64,000 nucleotides of DNA from Nilaparvata lugens (GCF_014356525.2 NC_052505.1:54116379-54180378), one strand, 5' to 3'; positions 32,804-46,345 are shown, counted from the stretch's first letter. The notes: generated by a model not told the origin, from the letters alone. Numbers and translations are program-made.

Positions 32804-33271
32804 AGTTATCAAAATGGAAAAGTTTTCCCAGGAAAACATTTTTTTCTGATCATTACTTTTTGAGATATGAGCGCCCAAGGTTCAATTTTTTGGGACAGAA
32901 CATTTCAAATTCGGTAAGAGATAAATCCATGAGATTCAGAGGATAGATTCTTCATAGTATTGTTGATCTAGTAAAACAAAAATTTTCTAAAAAAAATTTT
33001 AAGATGGTTATTCAATTTACAAAAAATAGCTTTTAGTTGAGTTATTTTTGGTAAATTGAATAACTTTTTCAAAAATTGATACTTTTAGAAGATTTTTGTT
33101 TTACTAGAACAACAATATCATGAAGAATACATCCTCTGAATCTCATGGATTTATATTTTACCGAGTTTGAAATGTTCTGTCCCAAAAATTCAAACTTCAG
33201 GCGCTCATATCTCAAAAAGTGATGATGAGAGAAAAATGTTTTCTAGAAAAAACTTTTTCATTTTGATAGCT
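32804..33271. repeat. 468-bp foldback (imperfect palindrome), copy A
   Basis: Two ~215-bp arms are inverted copies of each other with scattered mismatches. AGTTATCAAAATGG at the left matches TTTTGATAGCT at the right. TTTTTGAGATATGAGCGCC and GGGACAGAACATTTCAAA occur in both arms. The centre is near 33035-33050. No ORF. It is probably a MITE or foldback element. Confidence 0.85.
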
Positions 33272-34308
33272 TGATGGTATACAAATCAAGAAACTCACGA
33301 GTAGAAATATCACGAGTAGAAAGTTTATTTTCAGCCTTAGCTCAGCATTAAAATTTTGGTGAAGCTAGAGCTAGAATGCTGTAACTTATTCCTTTTAAAA
33401 ATACTAAGCTTAAATGCCGCATGTGATGTTGCTAGCTAAAAGACAGTAATTCCAGTGGAGATACTGCTCTTTCGATTAGTAGTGAAAAGTACTTCACGAC
33501 AGTTTTGCGCTTATAAATGCCTCAAATTCGTGCACATGCGATCAGTGGCATCAGTGCTATGCTTATATCTATAAAACGACTGCAAATACGGCATTTTTGA
33601 CTATCCATCGTGTTCCCCCTCATAATTCAGCCTACATATAAAATCATACTCAACACAAAATCTCGAATTTCGCACTTACTGCACTTTTCCTTAGCTGGCA
33701 GTAGTGAAATCCAAATTAAATGGAAAAAAATTCTGATCATTCATTTTTTTATAATCAACATCCTTCACACTATACATTAATCACGTATATACGACCCTAC
33801 AACACTTATACAGTCTACATAGTATCAGTCAAAATTCGATTGATACCATTTTATTGTGTTATATTTTCTAATATTCTAATTTTTGGGTGAGCTTATTGAC
33901 CCACCCCCAGGGATGGCACCCGGTGCAGAACGCCCCCTCCGCCCGACGCCTTGTAAACCACACAGGTCAGTCGTCAGTGAATACAAAGCGAAGCTATGAG
34001 GTACATCTGCCGTGTATGTGCGAGCGGGCGCTATCGAGAAGTTTGGCAACACTGTAATGACTCGTGACCTTGATTTCCACACACAAATAGTCAAGTCCTT
34101 AATGCATATGTTTGTCGGGACAACACACACAATTTAATGGTTGTCGGGACAGACCAACAAACATTTTTTTCTCTTTTCTCAAAGAAAACGGAGTGTAAAG
34201 AATAAATGACCACTTATTAGGCTTGTACACTTAATAGCTTCCAGTTTGAATTCCCCCACAAATGTGTTACTGGCAGTTGAGCCGACAAAGATATGCATGC
34301 GGTATAGG
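33272..34308. other. Unassigned DNA right of the foldback
   Basis: No gene recognised. 33280-33353 is the inverse partner of 26505-26600. A GC-richer island lies at 33890-34060 (CACCCCCAGGGATGGCACCC and onward) and stands out from its AT-rich surroundings. The identifiable match with block B ends at 34098 only because the window ends. Confidence 0.4.
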
Positions 34309-34348
34309 TGTGTGTGTGTGTGTGTGGTGTGTGTGTGTGTGTGTGTGG

Positions 34349-34379
<31 letters not shown>

Positions 34380-34384
34380 TGTGT

Positions 34385-34435
<51 letters not shown>

Positions 34436-34458
34436 GTGTATGTATGTGTGTGTGTGTA
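34309..34458. repeat. (GT)n microsatellite, ~150 bp
   Basis: A near-pure GT repeat with GGT and GTAT interruptions. It produces long low-complexity open frames on both strands that are not genes. Confidence 0.97.
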
Positions 34459-35049
34459 CCTCAGTGTGCATCCACTCAAAACGACTTCTAGGACTGCTCT
34501 GAATCCGTATCACTACTTTACGAACTTCTTCCCAAAATCACCTCGTTTCGCATCTACAGTTCACATACTTACACTTACAGAAAAATCCACCAGATCCGCG
34601 CCACATTCGTCATACACACATTCATCATACACTCTTTCCAGTTGGACCTACTAAACGGGACTCTGAAGTGTGTATGCTCCATGAGTATGTAGCCTACGAA
34701 ATGAGGTAATCTGAGTATGCCTTTTGAGTTAATATCCTACTGAATGGGGTACATAAACGGTATTTATCTTCACTTATTCGTCTATTATGTTTTGAAAGTG
34801 GAAGTCTACAGGTTTTTTCTTTCAAAGGAAGTCACTGAAAATTGGCAACACTGTCTGTATTAAAGTCAATGAATACATTCAGTGATAACTTCCACTGCGA
34901 GATCTATATGGATTCTCTACACTCTCAACACCACGTGTTATACAGACACAGACACAGGATATCAATAACAAGCCCTATTCAAAAACATAACAATGATTCA
35001 AAAACCTCGTACCTCTCCCTTGATATTTCCAGCAAAACTAAGGGAGGGA
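34459..35049. other. Unassigned, possibly degraded LINE endonuclease end
   Basis: No convincing coding sequence. The last ~200 bp precede the LINE RT frame without a clear start and may hold the decayed end of its endonuclease. Confidence 0.35.
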
Positions 35050-37158
35050 AGCTAGAACTCTCTACAATCATGTAGATGATGCAATTAACCTTGACTGGTT
35101 ACAGATATTCCAAACTAACAATGTTAATGCTATGTTGGACATTCTCAACTACAATATAGTTTCTCTTTTTGAAAAACATGTTCCTTTAAAAAATCGCAGA
35201 GTAACCAGAGATCCTGCTCCATGGCTCACAGATGAGATACGCCAGCTAATGAGGGATCGAGATTATTGGTGCGAAATTGCAAGAGCTTCAAAAAGCCCCA
35301 ATGATTTCAATCATTATAAGCGTTTGAGGAACTCTTGCAAGCAAACAATTAGAAATGCGAAAGCTACATTCTATCGTAACTTGATCTCCTCAAAGCGATC
35401 ATCAACTTCATCTCTTTGGCGTGCTCTGAGGGAGATTGGGGCTGGCAAGGAGAGGCAGGTACCGACTGTAGCTCACTCGCTGGATGATCTCAATGGCTTC
35501 TTCACTGACATCCCTGTGGGTTTGGACCAAGCTTGTGCTCACTTTGACTCTCTGCCTGATTTTCATCCCAATGAGGACTTCTACTTCTCCAATGTCACGG
35601 AGCAAGAGGTCTTCTTGGCTGTTCATCGAGTGAAGAGTAATGCTGTTGGTGCAGAGGGTATCCCGATCAAGTTTATCAAAATTATCCTTCCTCTTATCCT
35701 CCCATTTCTCACCCATTTGATCAATACCTCACTTTTAACGTCCGTTTTTCCTAATGACTGGAAGCTATCCATAGTGATTCCCTTGAACAAGATTTCTAAC
35801 CCTCTCTCTTCATCTGATTACAGGCCTATAAGCTTATTGTCCATTTTGTCCAAGGTTCTGGAAATTATCGTTCACTCCCAATTAAGCTCATTTATCCATG
35901 GTTCTGGATTGATTGGTGACTTTCAATCGGGGTTCCGTAGTGGTCATAGTACCACCTCTGCACTCCCGAGAGTCACTGATGACATTTGTAGGGCTATGGA
36001 TGGTAGAGAGCTAACAGTTCTAGTCCTTATAGATTTTAGTAAGGCATTCGATAGCATTTTCCATCCCACTTTACTCTATAAACTCAGGAACTTAGGTTTT
36101 TCCAACTCCACTGTGGCATGGGTGAGGTCCTATCTTCAGGGTCGGTGTCAGTGTGTGAGAGTTGGGGATGCCTCTTCACGGTGGCGTGAAGTGAACAGAG
36201 GAGTTCCTCAGGGTTCGGTATTGGGTCCTCTGCTGTTCAGCATCTACATAAATGACGTGACAAGCACTCTACTCACGACCAGACATCACAAATATGCCGA
36301 TGACTTGCAAGTATACCGGCACTGCAAGAAAAATGACTTCGACGTCACAGTTGATGAAGTCAATGCTGACTTGACTCGTTTGGTACGATGGACTGAGAAT
36401 AATGGACTGAAAATTAACGAAACTAAATCAAAATCAATAGTCATAGGTTATTCAAGACTTTTAAACACACTTGACATAACTAACGGACCATTTATAAATT
36501 GAATAACATACAATTGCAATACAGCTCTGACGTGAAAAATCTAGGACTTACAATGACAAGGACTCTTGACTGGACCAGCCACGTGACTCAGACTTGTAAC
36601 AGGGTCATTGGGGGGATTATGACATTGAAGAGGATCTCTGACTCCATTCCCTTTTCAACGAAGGTTATGTTGGTCAAGACTCTGATCTTCCCAATCTTCA
36701 ACTACTGTGACATTGTAACTCTTGACATGACAGTTCAACTTCTGCAGAGGATGCAGTGTGCACATAATTACTGTGTTCGATTTATCTTTAACCTGAGACA
36801 TGACGACCATGTAACTGAATACTTTAACAGACTTGAACTTATGAAGCTGCGTGAGAGTAGATCACATCATGCTTTGTGCTTCCTCTATAAGATATTGGAA
36901 ACTAAAACCCCTAAGTAACTGGCAGTAGAGTACCGTTACTTGGGTGACTTTGGTTGTGGAGGAACGCGGCATGGATCCCATCTGCTGGCTGTCCCAACAC
37001 ATAGGACTGTTATGTACAACAAGTCGTTCCTTGTGACAGCCTGTAGTTTGTGGAATTCTCTGCCTGCTGAGCTAAGGCTTGTTGAGGGACATCGTCGGTT
37101 CGGTGCGGCTGTCTTGCGGTGGATCAGAGGTGGTGGACTCGGCTGGAATGTTCACTAA
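35050..37158 (+). pseudogene. LINE reverse transcriptase, 5'-truncated, plus strand
   Basis: A non-LTR reverse transcriptase frame begins without a start and is open to 36502. It carries PAPWLTDEIRQLM (linker after the endonuclease), SDYRPISLLSILSKVLE, GFRSGHST, DFSKAFDSI, VPQGSVLGPLLFSIYIN, the catalytic YADD (near 36295-36306) and LKINETKSK. A stop after NGPFIN and another after ETKTPK divide the C-terminal region. That region continues as NLGLTMTRTLDW to the SLWNSLPAELR tail ending at 37158. A (GT)n tract follows at 37167. The endonuclease is essentially missing, so the copy is truncated and inactive. Its clade was not determined. It differs from both other LINEs here. Confidence 0.85.
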
Positions 37159-37166
37159 ATCTCCAC

Positions 37167-37190
37167 GTGTGTGTGTGTGTGTGTGTGTGT
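37167..37190 (+). repeat. (GT)n tract at LINE 3' end
   Basis: Twenty-four bases of GT directly after the RT stop. It is either a microsatellite tail of the element or an unrelated repeat. Confidence 0.7.
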
Positions 37191-38329
37191 TGGAACAAGG
37201 TATAATACTGGGAGACAATCAAGTATACACAGCACATTAAGGGGAGGTGTGTACACTAAGGAGAGACCCCGTATTGTCACTGCTCAATTTCAGTAAAAAT
37301 CACTTCTACATGCTTAAAACCATGTAAAAACGTAATAAAAAAAAATCTCCCCATTTTGTTAGTACTCTACCTAATTGGGATACACTCCAGTTCCCGAAAT
37401 TGCCACCACGTTGTGCTACGATCGCTAATACACACTCACACAAAACTTATTTACGGATTGAGCATACAATGCGGGCTACTTGCATATCCCTACAAATCTC
37501 CATTGTCTCCTCCACTGTTCGAAGTAACTGGTTTGCTATGGGATTTGCCGTGACTCATTGATTCACAGCTTAGCGAATTCATAGTTTATTTTTCTGTTTA
37601 TCACTTGTGACATGAGAAGGGAGCGAGGATACATGCTTGCAGAATGTATTGTGGTACTGATTTTTTAGTTATTTGGTACAAATAGTCTGTAAATGATGAT
37701 TCTTCACAAAAAATACCCTCTGCTAACCTCACAGTCTTTGAAAATACCTGTTTTTCTCCATATAACTAAAAAACCATTTATATTGAAAAAATCCAGAACC
37801 GTTTCCAAGAGTACAAAATCCTCTACAATTTAACGCCAAATTAGGTTCATCATAATCAATTGTGACTGGGACATAATTCTTGGAAACACAATTTCCCGCA
37901 TTGAATTTGGCCTATTGCTAGAATGATGGGAATGGGAGGTTTGTTGAGATTCAAGAATAGCACGTCAGTACGTTTATATTCTCGAACAGGCTTCACTGAG
38001 AATTCACTTACTGATTTACAGAAATGTGGAAAGTTGGTAACCCAACATTTCATCTCAAGACCAGGATAGCCTATGATAAAATGAAATTTGTCTCTTTGCT
38101 CCTCCCCATATTGCAATTTCCTTTTGTGTCTGTCAATATCCTTGCGAAAACTGTCTTGTGAACCTTAGATTGAATATTTTACTTGTGTATTATATGCTCA
38201 CTTCGTGTGGAAAGACTTTGTCCCGGATAAAAGATTCAGTAATCATACCCTGCTCAGAAAAATTGTAGTCACTAGTTCTCAGATGGGGAGGGTGACCGCG
38301 CGGGCTATTACTCAAAGAGTCAAGGCATT
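37191..38329. other. Unassigned single-copy DNA before the gap
   Basis: No gene or recognised repeat. It ends at the N run. Confidence 0.4.
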
Positions 38330-38429
38330 NNNNNNNNNNNNNNNNNNNNNNNNNNNNNNNNNNNNNNNNNNNNNNNNNNNNNNNNNNNNNNNNNNNNNNN
38401 NNNNNNNNNNNNNNNNNNNNNNNNNNNNN
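38330..38429. other. Assembly gap, exactly 100 N
   Basis: A run of 100 undetermined bases, the conventional size for a scaffold gap of unknown length. The contig on its right starts at once with block B. Confidence 0.99.
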
Positions 38430-38615
38430 TGAATAAATATATTATTATTATTATTATTATTACTATTATTATTATTATTATCCCGCTATGCTAAATAATG
38501 CAGTTCAATTCAATTGGATACTTCATAGTTACGCTTAGATATAACTTGGTTTTCTTATAACTCAATATTTTCAAGTTCTGAGAGTTTATTGAATGTAATC
38601 CAAACTTAAAATAAA

Positions 38616-41600
38616 TCTATATATATAAAAGCGAAATGGCACTCACTCACTGACTGACTCACTCACTCACTCACTCACTCACTCACTCACTCGCATAACT
38701 AAAAATCTACCGGACCAAAAACGTTCAAATTTGGTAGGTATGTTCAGTTGGCCCTTTAGAGGCGCACTAAGAAATCTTTTGGCAATATTTTAACTCTAAG
38801 GGTTGTTTTTAAGGGTTTAAAGTTCGTCTTTTAGCATGTATATTCTTCTTCTCCCAATCTCTTAATTATAATTGAAATTTCCATATCATATGTTACTATA
38901 GAACTATAATCTAGATAGAGTACCTCTTCGAAACAGTTGTTAACTGGCAACTAAATTAATAATTTTGTCAGGTTGGCATTAAGTTGAGTTGACTATATTA
39001 GGTTGGCACCAAGTTGAAGATCTAAATGCATTTATCGCGGAAAAATTGATTGGGCACTGCTACTTCAATCCTGGGAATATTATATTACTAGCCGTCAGGC
39101 TCGCTTCGCTCGCCATATCCGTTTAGCCAGACGTTTAGTCTGGACCCCCGACTGGATTGCTCTAACATATGATAAAAATGCTCAAATGAAAAATGCAGGC
39201 GAGCGAAGCGAGCCTGCTGATCTCATTCTTGGACGATCCAGTCGGGGGTCCTGGCTAGACGGATATGGCGAGCGAAGCGAGCCTGACGGCTAGTCTACTA
39301 TAAATCTGGTGTGGCGCACTCACACAAGATTCCTTGCCGTTATGAAAATTGATCACCTGACGCTAGTGTTCCCGCGCATCTCAAGTCTACTATTCAAAGA
39401 TTCGAGCCAGCTGGTGACAGGGCAATAACGCTGGAGACACACGAGGTCTTCTTTCTCTTCATAGTGAATCATTTAATAGAATCAACAGTTGCCAACAGTT
39501 TGCAATAATTGGATAATCTCATTCTCTCAAATTTCGAGCTTATTTTTAATTTAGGTGCAAATGTTACTGAACATTAATTGTAGAGATTTTCATGCTCAAT
39601 CTTTTCCATTCGAAATTCTCTGTTTAATTGTATCTGAAGCCTGATAATTGAGAATCCAAAATCAAAATTTGAATAGATAGGATGGAGCTCCTGAAATTTT
39701 TACAGATATGGGACTTGTGGCAGTTGATAGAGCTTATCGATGACTATTCTAGGTATCACTTTAATCAAAATCGTTTAGCCGTTTTCGAGAAAATCGCGAA
39801 AAACCCTGTTTTTGACAACATTTTCGCCATTTTAGCCGCCATCTTGAATCTATGGTAATAGGGCAAGGAAAGTAAAAATGCTTCTCTCACTCACTCACTC
39901 ACTCACTGATCACGATTTCCGGAAAACTACTGGATGGATTGCAACAAAACTTCGAATATAGCTTCATTATACGTCCTAGGTGCTCACTAAGAAATCTTTT
40001 GGCGATATTTCAACTCAAAGGGTGGTTTTTATGGGTTTAAAGTTCTTCCAGCATGTATATTCTCCTTCACCCTATCTCTCGATTATATTTGTAATGTCCA
40101 TATCATATGTTACTATAATTTGGTTACTTTAGATCAGATGAAGATAACAATATTGATGATCGCTACTCTTTCAATTTCAATTATGTTTGACATTTTTGCT
40201 TTTGATGCCAGCTGTTTTAATGTGAAATAAGCAATGAAATCATAATCATTGAAGTCAATTATACTAAGAAAGCAATTTCTGTTTGAATATGTGTGTTTGT
40301 GGATATGTATGTATATCGGACGAATTTCGGAAACGGCTCTAGAGATTTCGATTGAATCAGGAATATGGTGGGTTTGAGACAAAAAACATTATTTTGGAAC
40401 AGGTCTCAACTCTGGGAAAATTCGCTGAAGTTCCTTGAGGAAGGATTATTGGTCCCTTAAGTAGCAGTTGATCAGAAAAAAGTTCTCAATAGTCTGTTGA
40501 AAACGTAAGAGAGTGTGGGTAGATGGAAAAGATCATAATAGCTGTATTTGATTTACCAAATTTGGCAACCTTATTTTGAAAAATTGCAGTACTCACGGAA
40601 CATTTGTAAGAATAGTTTTAGAAAGTGACCGGATGATAGCAAAAGAAATTTAAAATCGATATCTCCAAACATACATGGTAGTTGAATGTGATGTTTATTG
40701 TGAGGTGATAGAAATGTGACTAATTTCATCAGCCTCTGTTGCATTGGTTCCTCTGTTGCTTTATGTTTGTACCTTAGACTAGTTGAAGAATAGACACACT
40801 GGGAAGTCTAGCCTCTGAAGCCAACATGAATGGATGCGTGACATCATACTGGGGCATGACTTGATACTGAAATCTGTGGCTGGAGAAACATTCTCTGCTT
40901 CTCCATCTACTTAACCATCTCTATAAACAACAAAAGCGACAATATTGGAGCCTGTATTTGGTGAGAATTTGTTAATTGACTTCAAAGTTATAATGTCTTT
41001 TGAAAATAATAAGGTACAGTAGCCTACGAAACTATTAATTAGTTATTACAATTATTGTGATGCTGCAATGAGTTCACTCACATCATAACCAAGGATAATC
41101 ATACAGTTAAAACTTACGATTTTAATGTGTATAAATTTCAACTTACTCATGAAAAGATATTCCACTTCCTTTCCTAAATCTTTCAGTGCAATTATATGCT
41201 GTGCAGGAGTTTACCATTTCCATAAATAATATTCTACTTCCATCTGAAATAGACACAATCTGCTATGGAAGACAATGTAAACTCTACAGAGAAGTTTTCT
41301 ATCCAATGCTGACGTCACGATGAGGCGATATGGCATTAAATGTTGGCTCCATCGACTTCCATTATGAATATACAATGGGGCGTGTCTATCCTATAACTGG
41401 TCTAAGGTTTGTATGCAGCCATGGCCTCGAGAGAGCCAGTTGCACTGTCTAATTCATAATCCGGACTAAATACCACCAGAACCAATAAGAGAAGCCTTCT
41501 ATTTGAAAATTCCAGAATAAGCAAGAGATCCATGAATACCAGAGTCATCAAATTCCGAATCAACTCAACTTTGAATTTAATCTTCAATTGCATCAAGCAA

Positions 41601-41913
41601 GAACAGAAATAACATGATTACTGCTAATTTGATAACTGTCAACGGAAAATATTAATTGCCAATGAATAAAGTCGAGGTCGACTCTTAAGCCCGCCCAATA
41701 TTCTACAAAATTCGCTGCAATATTAGAGCACTACAGAGCACTTCCAACACATCAATTGATCATTCGAATGATTTGACTCAATAATTTCCATGCCAAGTTG
41801 TGGCCTAATCTCAAAAACGTTTATAACAATTTTGGTAGGATTTAGATTACAAATGTTTCACAAAAATAATTTTATCTTTTAATTCCCGTAGCGAAGCACG
41901 GGTGCCCTGCCAG
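38616..41913 (+). mobile_element. Helitron-like element, copy B
   Basis: Same ends as copy A: a TCTATATATATAAAAGCG start and a CCCGT/ACGGG hairpin with CCAG end at 41885-41913. It lacks 492 bp of copy A. The missing piece lies between two TTACTATA octamers, one of which is kept, so it looks like a short-homology deletion. Otherwise it is nearly identical. Confidence 0.7.
39088..39293. repeat. 206-bp palindromic element, copy B
   Basis: Counterpart of 8518-8723. No difference was noticed between the two copies, and the 35-bp outer arms are perfect here too. Confidence 0.85.
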
Positions 41914-43384
41914 TAATTCTATAATATTCGGTTTTCAATCAAATCAAATTCAAAATCTCTAGTTTATTTATTTATGGACTGAAAAGTGGACTCAAATCAA
42001 TATTCAAGTGGATAGCATAACCTATAATTTTTATTCTTTCATAACTCCATCTTCATTGTATTATCATTCATCCCATCATCATCACCTAGGCTTGAAATAC
42101 TTCAAGAAAGTCACCTTTGTAGGATAATAAATGAATAAGTAATAGATAATTAGATTCCCTCAATCTCCATTACATCCACCATTGCTCCGCGAAATCGTGA
42201 AAGTTTGTCGAAAACCTCTGGACAGACCTCAACGTGTGGTCACATATTTCCACAAGACTATTCAATGTATTCACTCTGTGTTTACTTCAATGTCGTTGTT
42301 AATCCTCTATCCCTCAGACCCTCTTTAGCCTATGCTTCTACATCGTCTCTTCCCCGCCATTAAATTTCATACTCCTAATACTTCAGAGTAATAATATTCG
42401 TTTGCTTACTTTAACATGGAGTGATACAGAAAAGAGATAGACAATATTCAAACCCAAGTCATTGCAAAAGCAAATTAACTAACAGCAGCCAGCTATTTGT
42501 CCTTCAATGAACTGTGTGCTTGTAGAACAAGCACTTTCTGCTCATTCAGCAATCCTCCTGTAATGCAATAGAAGGCCAATCCACCTTATTGTGTCGCTGA
42601 ATAGGGCAATAGGCAAGGGAGGCTGCCTCAAAGGGAACGCACTGCTGTCTGAATAGGGAAAAGGGTCAACCGAATATCACAATACGAATTACGGGCTTCA
42701 CTGACTGCTGTGTACCGAATTACCCTAACAAATCGCCAATCCACTTCTGCTTCCATTACTTCTCGTGCATATTGGTCATGACGTTGTACTTATTTCGTCA
42801 TACTTTTCCACTGCAAAATTCGTCATCCTTTTCCACTGCAAAATTTTGACAGGAAATCTGTATATCAAAACAATGTATCTTGCTTCTTTTCAACATAAAA
42901 TATTTATTTCAAGAGTAATGTTCAATTCCGTTTATTGGAAAAATCAAATTATGGATTGATCAATAATCTGTTCAAACAGGAATATGCATTTGGTAGAAAT
43001 GCATTGATCGAAATATGTGAGCTTGATCAATATTGTGGCATTTTAAAACTATCAAGACCATAAAATAAAATAAATCGAAGTAATAGAAGATATAATAATT
43101 GTTATTATTGCCAAAGGCTAGGAAGAGTATCCAATGTACTGTTACCTGATAGTAATAAAGATTATACTTATCAACAGCTGAGACTGGGATAAGAGCACCG
43201 TTCTATATGGCATAGTTTTGGAAGAACTATTTATTGAAAATATCATAATTTATTGCCAATAATTTGTAAATTGTTTGTAAACAACCATAAAATTTAGAGG
43301 TTAAAACTTTGTTTATGTTAGTGAACAGCTGTTTTGAATGCAGTCAAGAAATTAGTTGAAATTAATTTTCTATACTACTGACCT
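41914..43384. other. Unassigned DNA, copy B
   Basis: Counterpart of 11841-13287. It has an extra 25-bp tandem copy (a TTCGTCATCCTTTTCC-type unit) near 42822-42846. It ends at a clean join to the middle of the transposase exon, where 590 bp are missing. Confidence 0.5.
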
Positions 43385-43468
43385 CTGGTTGGCCATTCCT
43401 TGGAGATGATGGACACACACCTGAAGGGAATGTATTCCAGCACAGGAAAGATTAATGATCACTCTGAG
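43385..43468 (+). pseudogene. Harbinger transposase N-terminal exon, 3' remnant, copy B
   Basis: Only the last ~84 bp of the exon remain, with its splice donor. The promoter side, terminal repeat and start codon are deleted. Confidence 0.65.
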
Positions 43469-43565
43469 GTAAGTTTAATAAGTCAACTTTATTGTTATTT
43501 TAAATTTATATAAGAATAAAACATATCCACATATAAAATTACCATTGAGTTCTTTTATTGAGTAT

Positions 43566-44364
43566 TTACATTTTTGAGCTATTGAGACCTTGTGAAAAAG
43601 CGTTATAAAAATATGCAGTTTGGATATTTACATCAGACGACATGTGAGTCAAGTCTATTTGTGAATCTCTTGAGTCGGACATCGTCGGTGAGGTGAGGAT
43701 GGTGAGGCCTGATGAGGACCGTGGATTCTGTTGTTGATGTCCCGAGAAACTTATGCCATCAATCACTCTCAACACGTGTCGCTTGAAAAGTTTGAGTTGT
43801 GCATCACTCAATTCTTCTGATTCTGGAATCAAGCTGAGCAGAAACATCTTGATCCCCTGATGTCGATCAATTTTCTTATTGGTAGCATCGGCCTCAGGTT
43901 TTGATAGTAGCTTCGCCTTTTTTCCCTGAAGTACTCTGCTACCGTTTGGTCCACTATGGTCGCAGCATTTTTGGCTTTTTTTTGGGATTTGAGAAGTAGG
44001 TCTATTGCTTGATGTTGAACTTGTGGATTGCATTTCCACTGCCTGTTGGGAATCCTTTAAAATTGAGGGAGACATTTCTGGGGAAAAGTGGCCTTTGTCT
44101 GTAGGATTGATTTCCAACTGAATGGGGTCATCAATTTGGGTTTCAGAACCTTCAATTTCATGAACTGTAGACTGAATATTGCTGGGTTGTGGAGGCAAGT
44201 TTCCCGGAGAGGGGGAATTACTGTTTTGATGAATGGCAGGCAAAACTGCATGGCATTTTCTAAATAGTATGCCTTTTTCTTCCCCCCGGAACCGCTAGGG
44301 GGAGGTTTTATTCTTCTCATAAATACGGTTCATAGATTTCTCCACTTTTCTTTGCAATCTTGCA
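43566..44364 (-). pseudogene. Harbinger MADF/BESS 3' exon, copy B
   Basis: As copy A, with the same TGA in the MADF domain (CKEKWRNL then stop). The T run near 43920 has six bases where copy A has seven, so the downstream frame is read as one 225-codon stretch into the BESS motif. The first part of that stretch is probably not the original frame, since the other frame there reads a plausible helix (IVDQTVAEYFREKKAK). Confidence 0.7.
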
Positions 44365-45172
44365 CTGAAACAAAAAAAGATCAAATCTTATGAAAAATGA
44401 GATATTTTCATTATGTAAAACCTATTAAAATATCATAAAATGAAATAAATAAATAAATGTTTTATTGTAGCAGCAAAAGAGAACATCGAATGCATTACAA
44501 CATCAAATGGTAACAAAAGTAGACACATAAAAAATAAATAGAACTATCAAATAATATAAGTCACAATCGCACACAGGTAAATCATTATAACTAATTCTAC
44601 ACCAACAAATTTTTCTCTGATCTCAATGTAACAATCAAAAATAATTTCAATAGGTTTCACTTAACCTATATGTTTTTGGTTTAGCGACACTAGATTCAGA
44701 GACCTTGAATTATTACCTGTATTGAAGACAGTGTACAAAATCAAACAGGTCGAGCAAGGAACTTGGTTCAATAATTTGCGGGATTGCGCTACTAATAAAT
44801 TCTGATGGTCTAGGATAGGTTCGATAGACCAAATGCCGTTCAAAAGATACTTCCAGGACAGAATCTTCCCAAATTTTGGGCTCTATTGTGTGATTTCTTA
44901 CACTGTAGCTGCTTCTGGTTTGTAGTAGGAACTTTATTTCCAAGTCGAAGTAGGGCACAGATAAAAGCTGATATATTAGCAGGTAAGGACAGATAACGTA
45001 TGATCTCGATCTGACCCCACTTAATATTTCCACTTAGATCTGTTCCTTTATCCAGATTTGGATCAATTATTACAATGATTGTCTTTGATCAGTGCTTAAC
45101 TAGTACAAACGTGCCAAACACAAAATCTGAAAAAAAGAAATAATCGAACTCAGGATATAAAGTTTTGAATTT
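44365..45172 (-). repeat. Unnamed dispersed repeat, copy B-minus, with flank
   Basis: Counterpart of 14859-15666. The 106-codon frame (44713-45033) is intact here as well. The sequence ends at the join of the 723-bp deletion, which removed the second Harbinger terminus and the MADF first exon. The join lies within a shared ATTT. Confidence 0.5.
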
Positions 45173-45472
45173 TTCAGCGAAATATTGTTACATAGATTCA
45201 ATTTGAGTACGAATCGGTGCAAGGCACAATAATATTTGAACGGGTGATTGTTTTTTGTTCATTTTTTTACAGTGACCCTTATAAATTAAATAAGTAACCC
45301 AATAACTTTACTAAAGTGATAATCATCTCATCAGTTTATAAATAACCAAATCTTTCGTTAATTTCTTTGTATCCATCACAAATCTATTGTGTATTTTTTG
45401 TAATTTTAGCTTGAGTCAGGCTAGTTACACTGCTACTTTTCACTGCCACGTTAAACTTGCAGAAAGGAAATG

Positions 45473-46345
45473 ATTGGCCAGATAATTTCTCAGAGCAATG
45501 CTGATGATCCATTGTTTACTACCAAGTCTCTTGTTCCAATACCGGTCGGACGTTGAGCTAGATTTTCAGGTTGAGTTATGTCTTGAGGCCTGTACTCAGC
45601 TCCTTCCTGTTTTCGAACAAAGTTATCTAGGATGCAAGCTGATCTCACTATGCTATTTACCGTTGAAGAATCACGACATTGTATTGGCCGTTTGAGACTG
45701 CAAACTTTTCTGTTGCCATTCCAAACACACATTCAATGGTTTTCCTTCCTCGGCTCAACCTGTAGTTGAATATTCGTTTCACATTGTCCAGTGTTTTACC
45801 TGAAAAAGGCCTCATAAGGTTCCGAGTCAGTGGGAAGGCTTCGTCTCCTACAAAATAGTATGGAAACGGTATGTTTTTTCAATCATACATTTTTCATCAA
45901 TGGTGATGGCAAGGGTATATTATCACCATGTGCCATCCAGAAGTTCATTGAGCTTGCTTTGAAAATTCCTCCATCACTGTTAGTTACGCCCAGCATAACC
46001 TGGCTCAATAATTGTAAAGAGCCCATCGGCATCACAACATGCCAAAAGTACAGTTGAGTGGAAGTGCTTATAATTGAAGTTTTCAGATCCAGTATGTGGA
46101 AACTTTTCAATTCTTATGTGCTTACCGTCCAGTGCTCCAATGCAATTTGGAAGGTTCCATAGCAGCTCAAAACGATCAGCAATATGTTTCAACATATCTT
46201 GAGTAGGAACAGGCATGTAAATATCCTTCAGTACGTACCAGATAGATTCTGAGGTCTCCTTGATAGTTTTTCTAACTGTACTCTCACCTCTTGCAAAATA
46301 TAAGGACACTGCCACAAATGTTTCACCAGTTCCCAAATATCTGCA
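45473..46345 (-). pseudogene. Harbinger transposase DDE domain, copy B
   Basis: As copy A, with the same frame breaks and the same recognisable catalytic regions (NCIGALDGKH, NSDGGIF, GDEAFPL). A few point differences were seen, for example upstream of the domain near 46365-46388. Confidence 0.8.

Larger units (their letters stand above)
7853..34098. repeat. Block A of a ~26-kb direct duplication
   Basis: The sequence from 7853 to at least 34098 recurs in the same order and orientation at 38430-64000. The offset steps from 30570 to 29902 as indels accumulate. Relative to block B, block A has an extra 492 bp (9545-10036), 590 bp (13288-13877) and 723 bp (15663-16385). It lacks 996 bp present in B at 56242-57237, one 140-bp tandem unit and one 25-bp unit. 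Otherwise the two read almost identically, with scattered one-base homopolymer differences. Confidence 0.97.

Noticed and set aside
34217..34654. Several long Cys/Val- or His/Thr-rich open frames on both strands
   Set aside because: They are translations of the (GT)n microsatellite.
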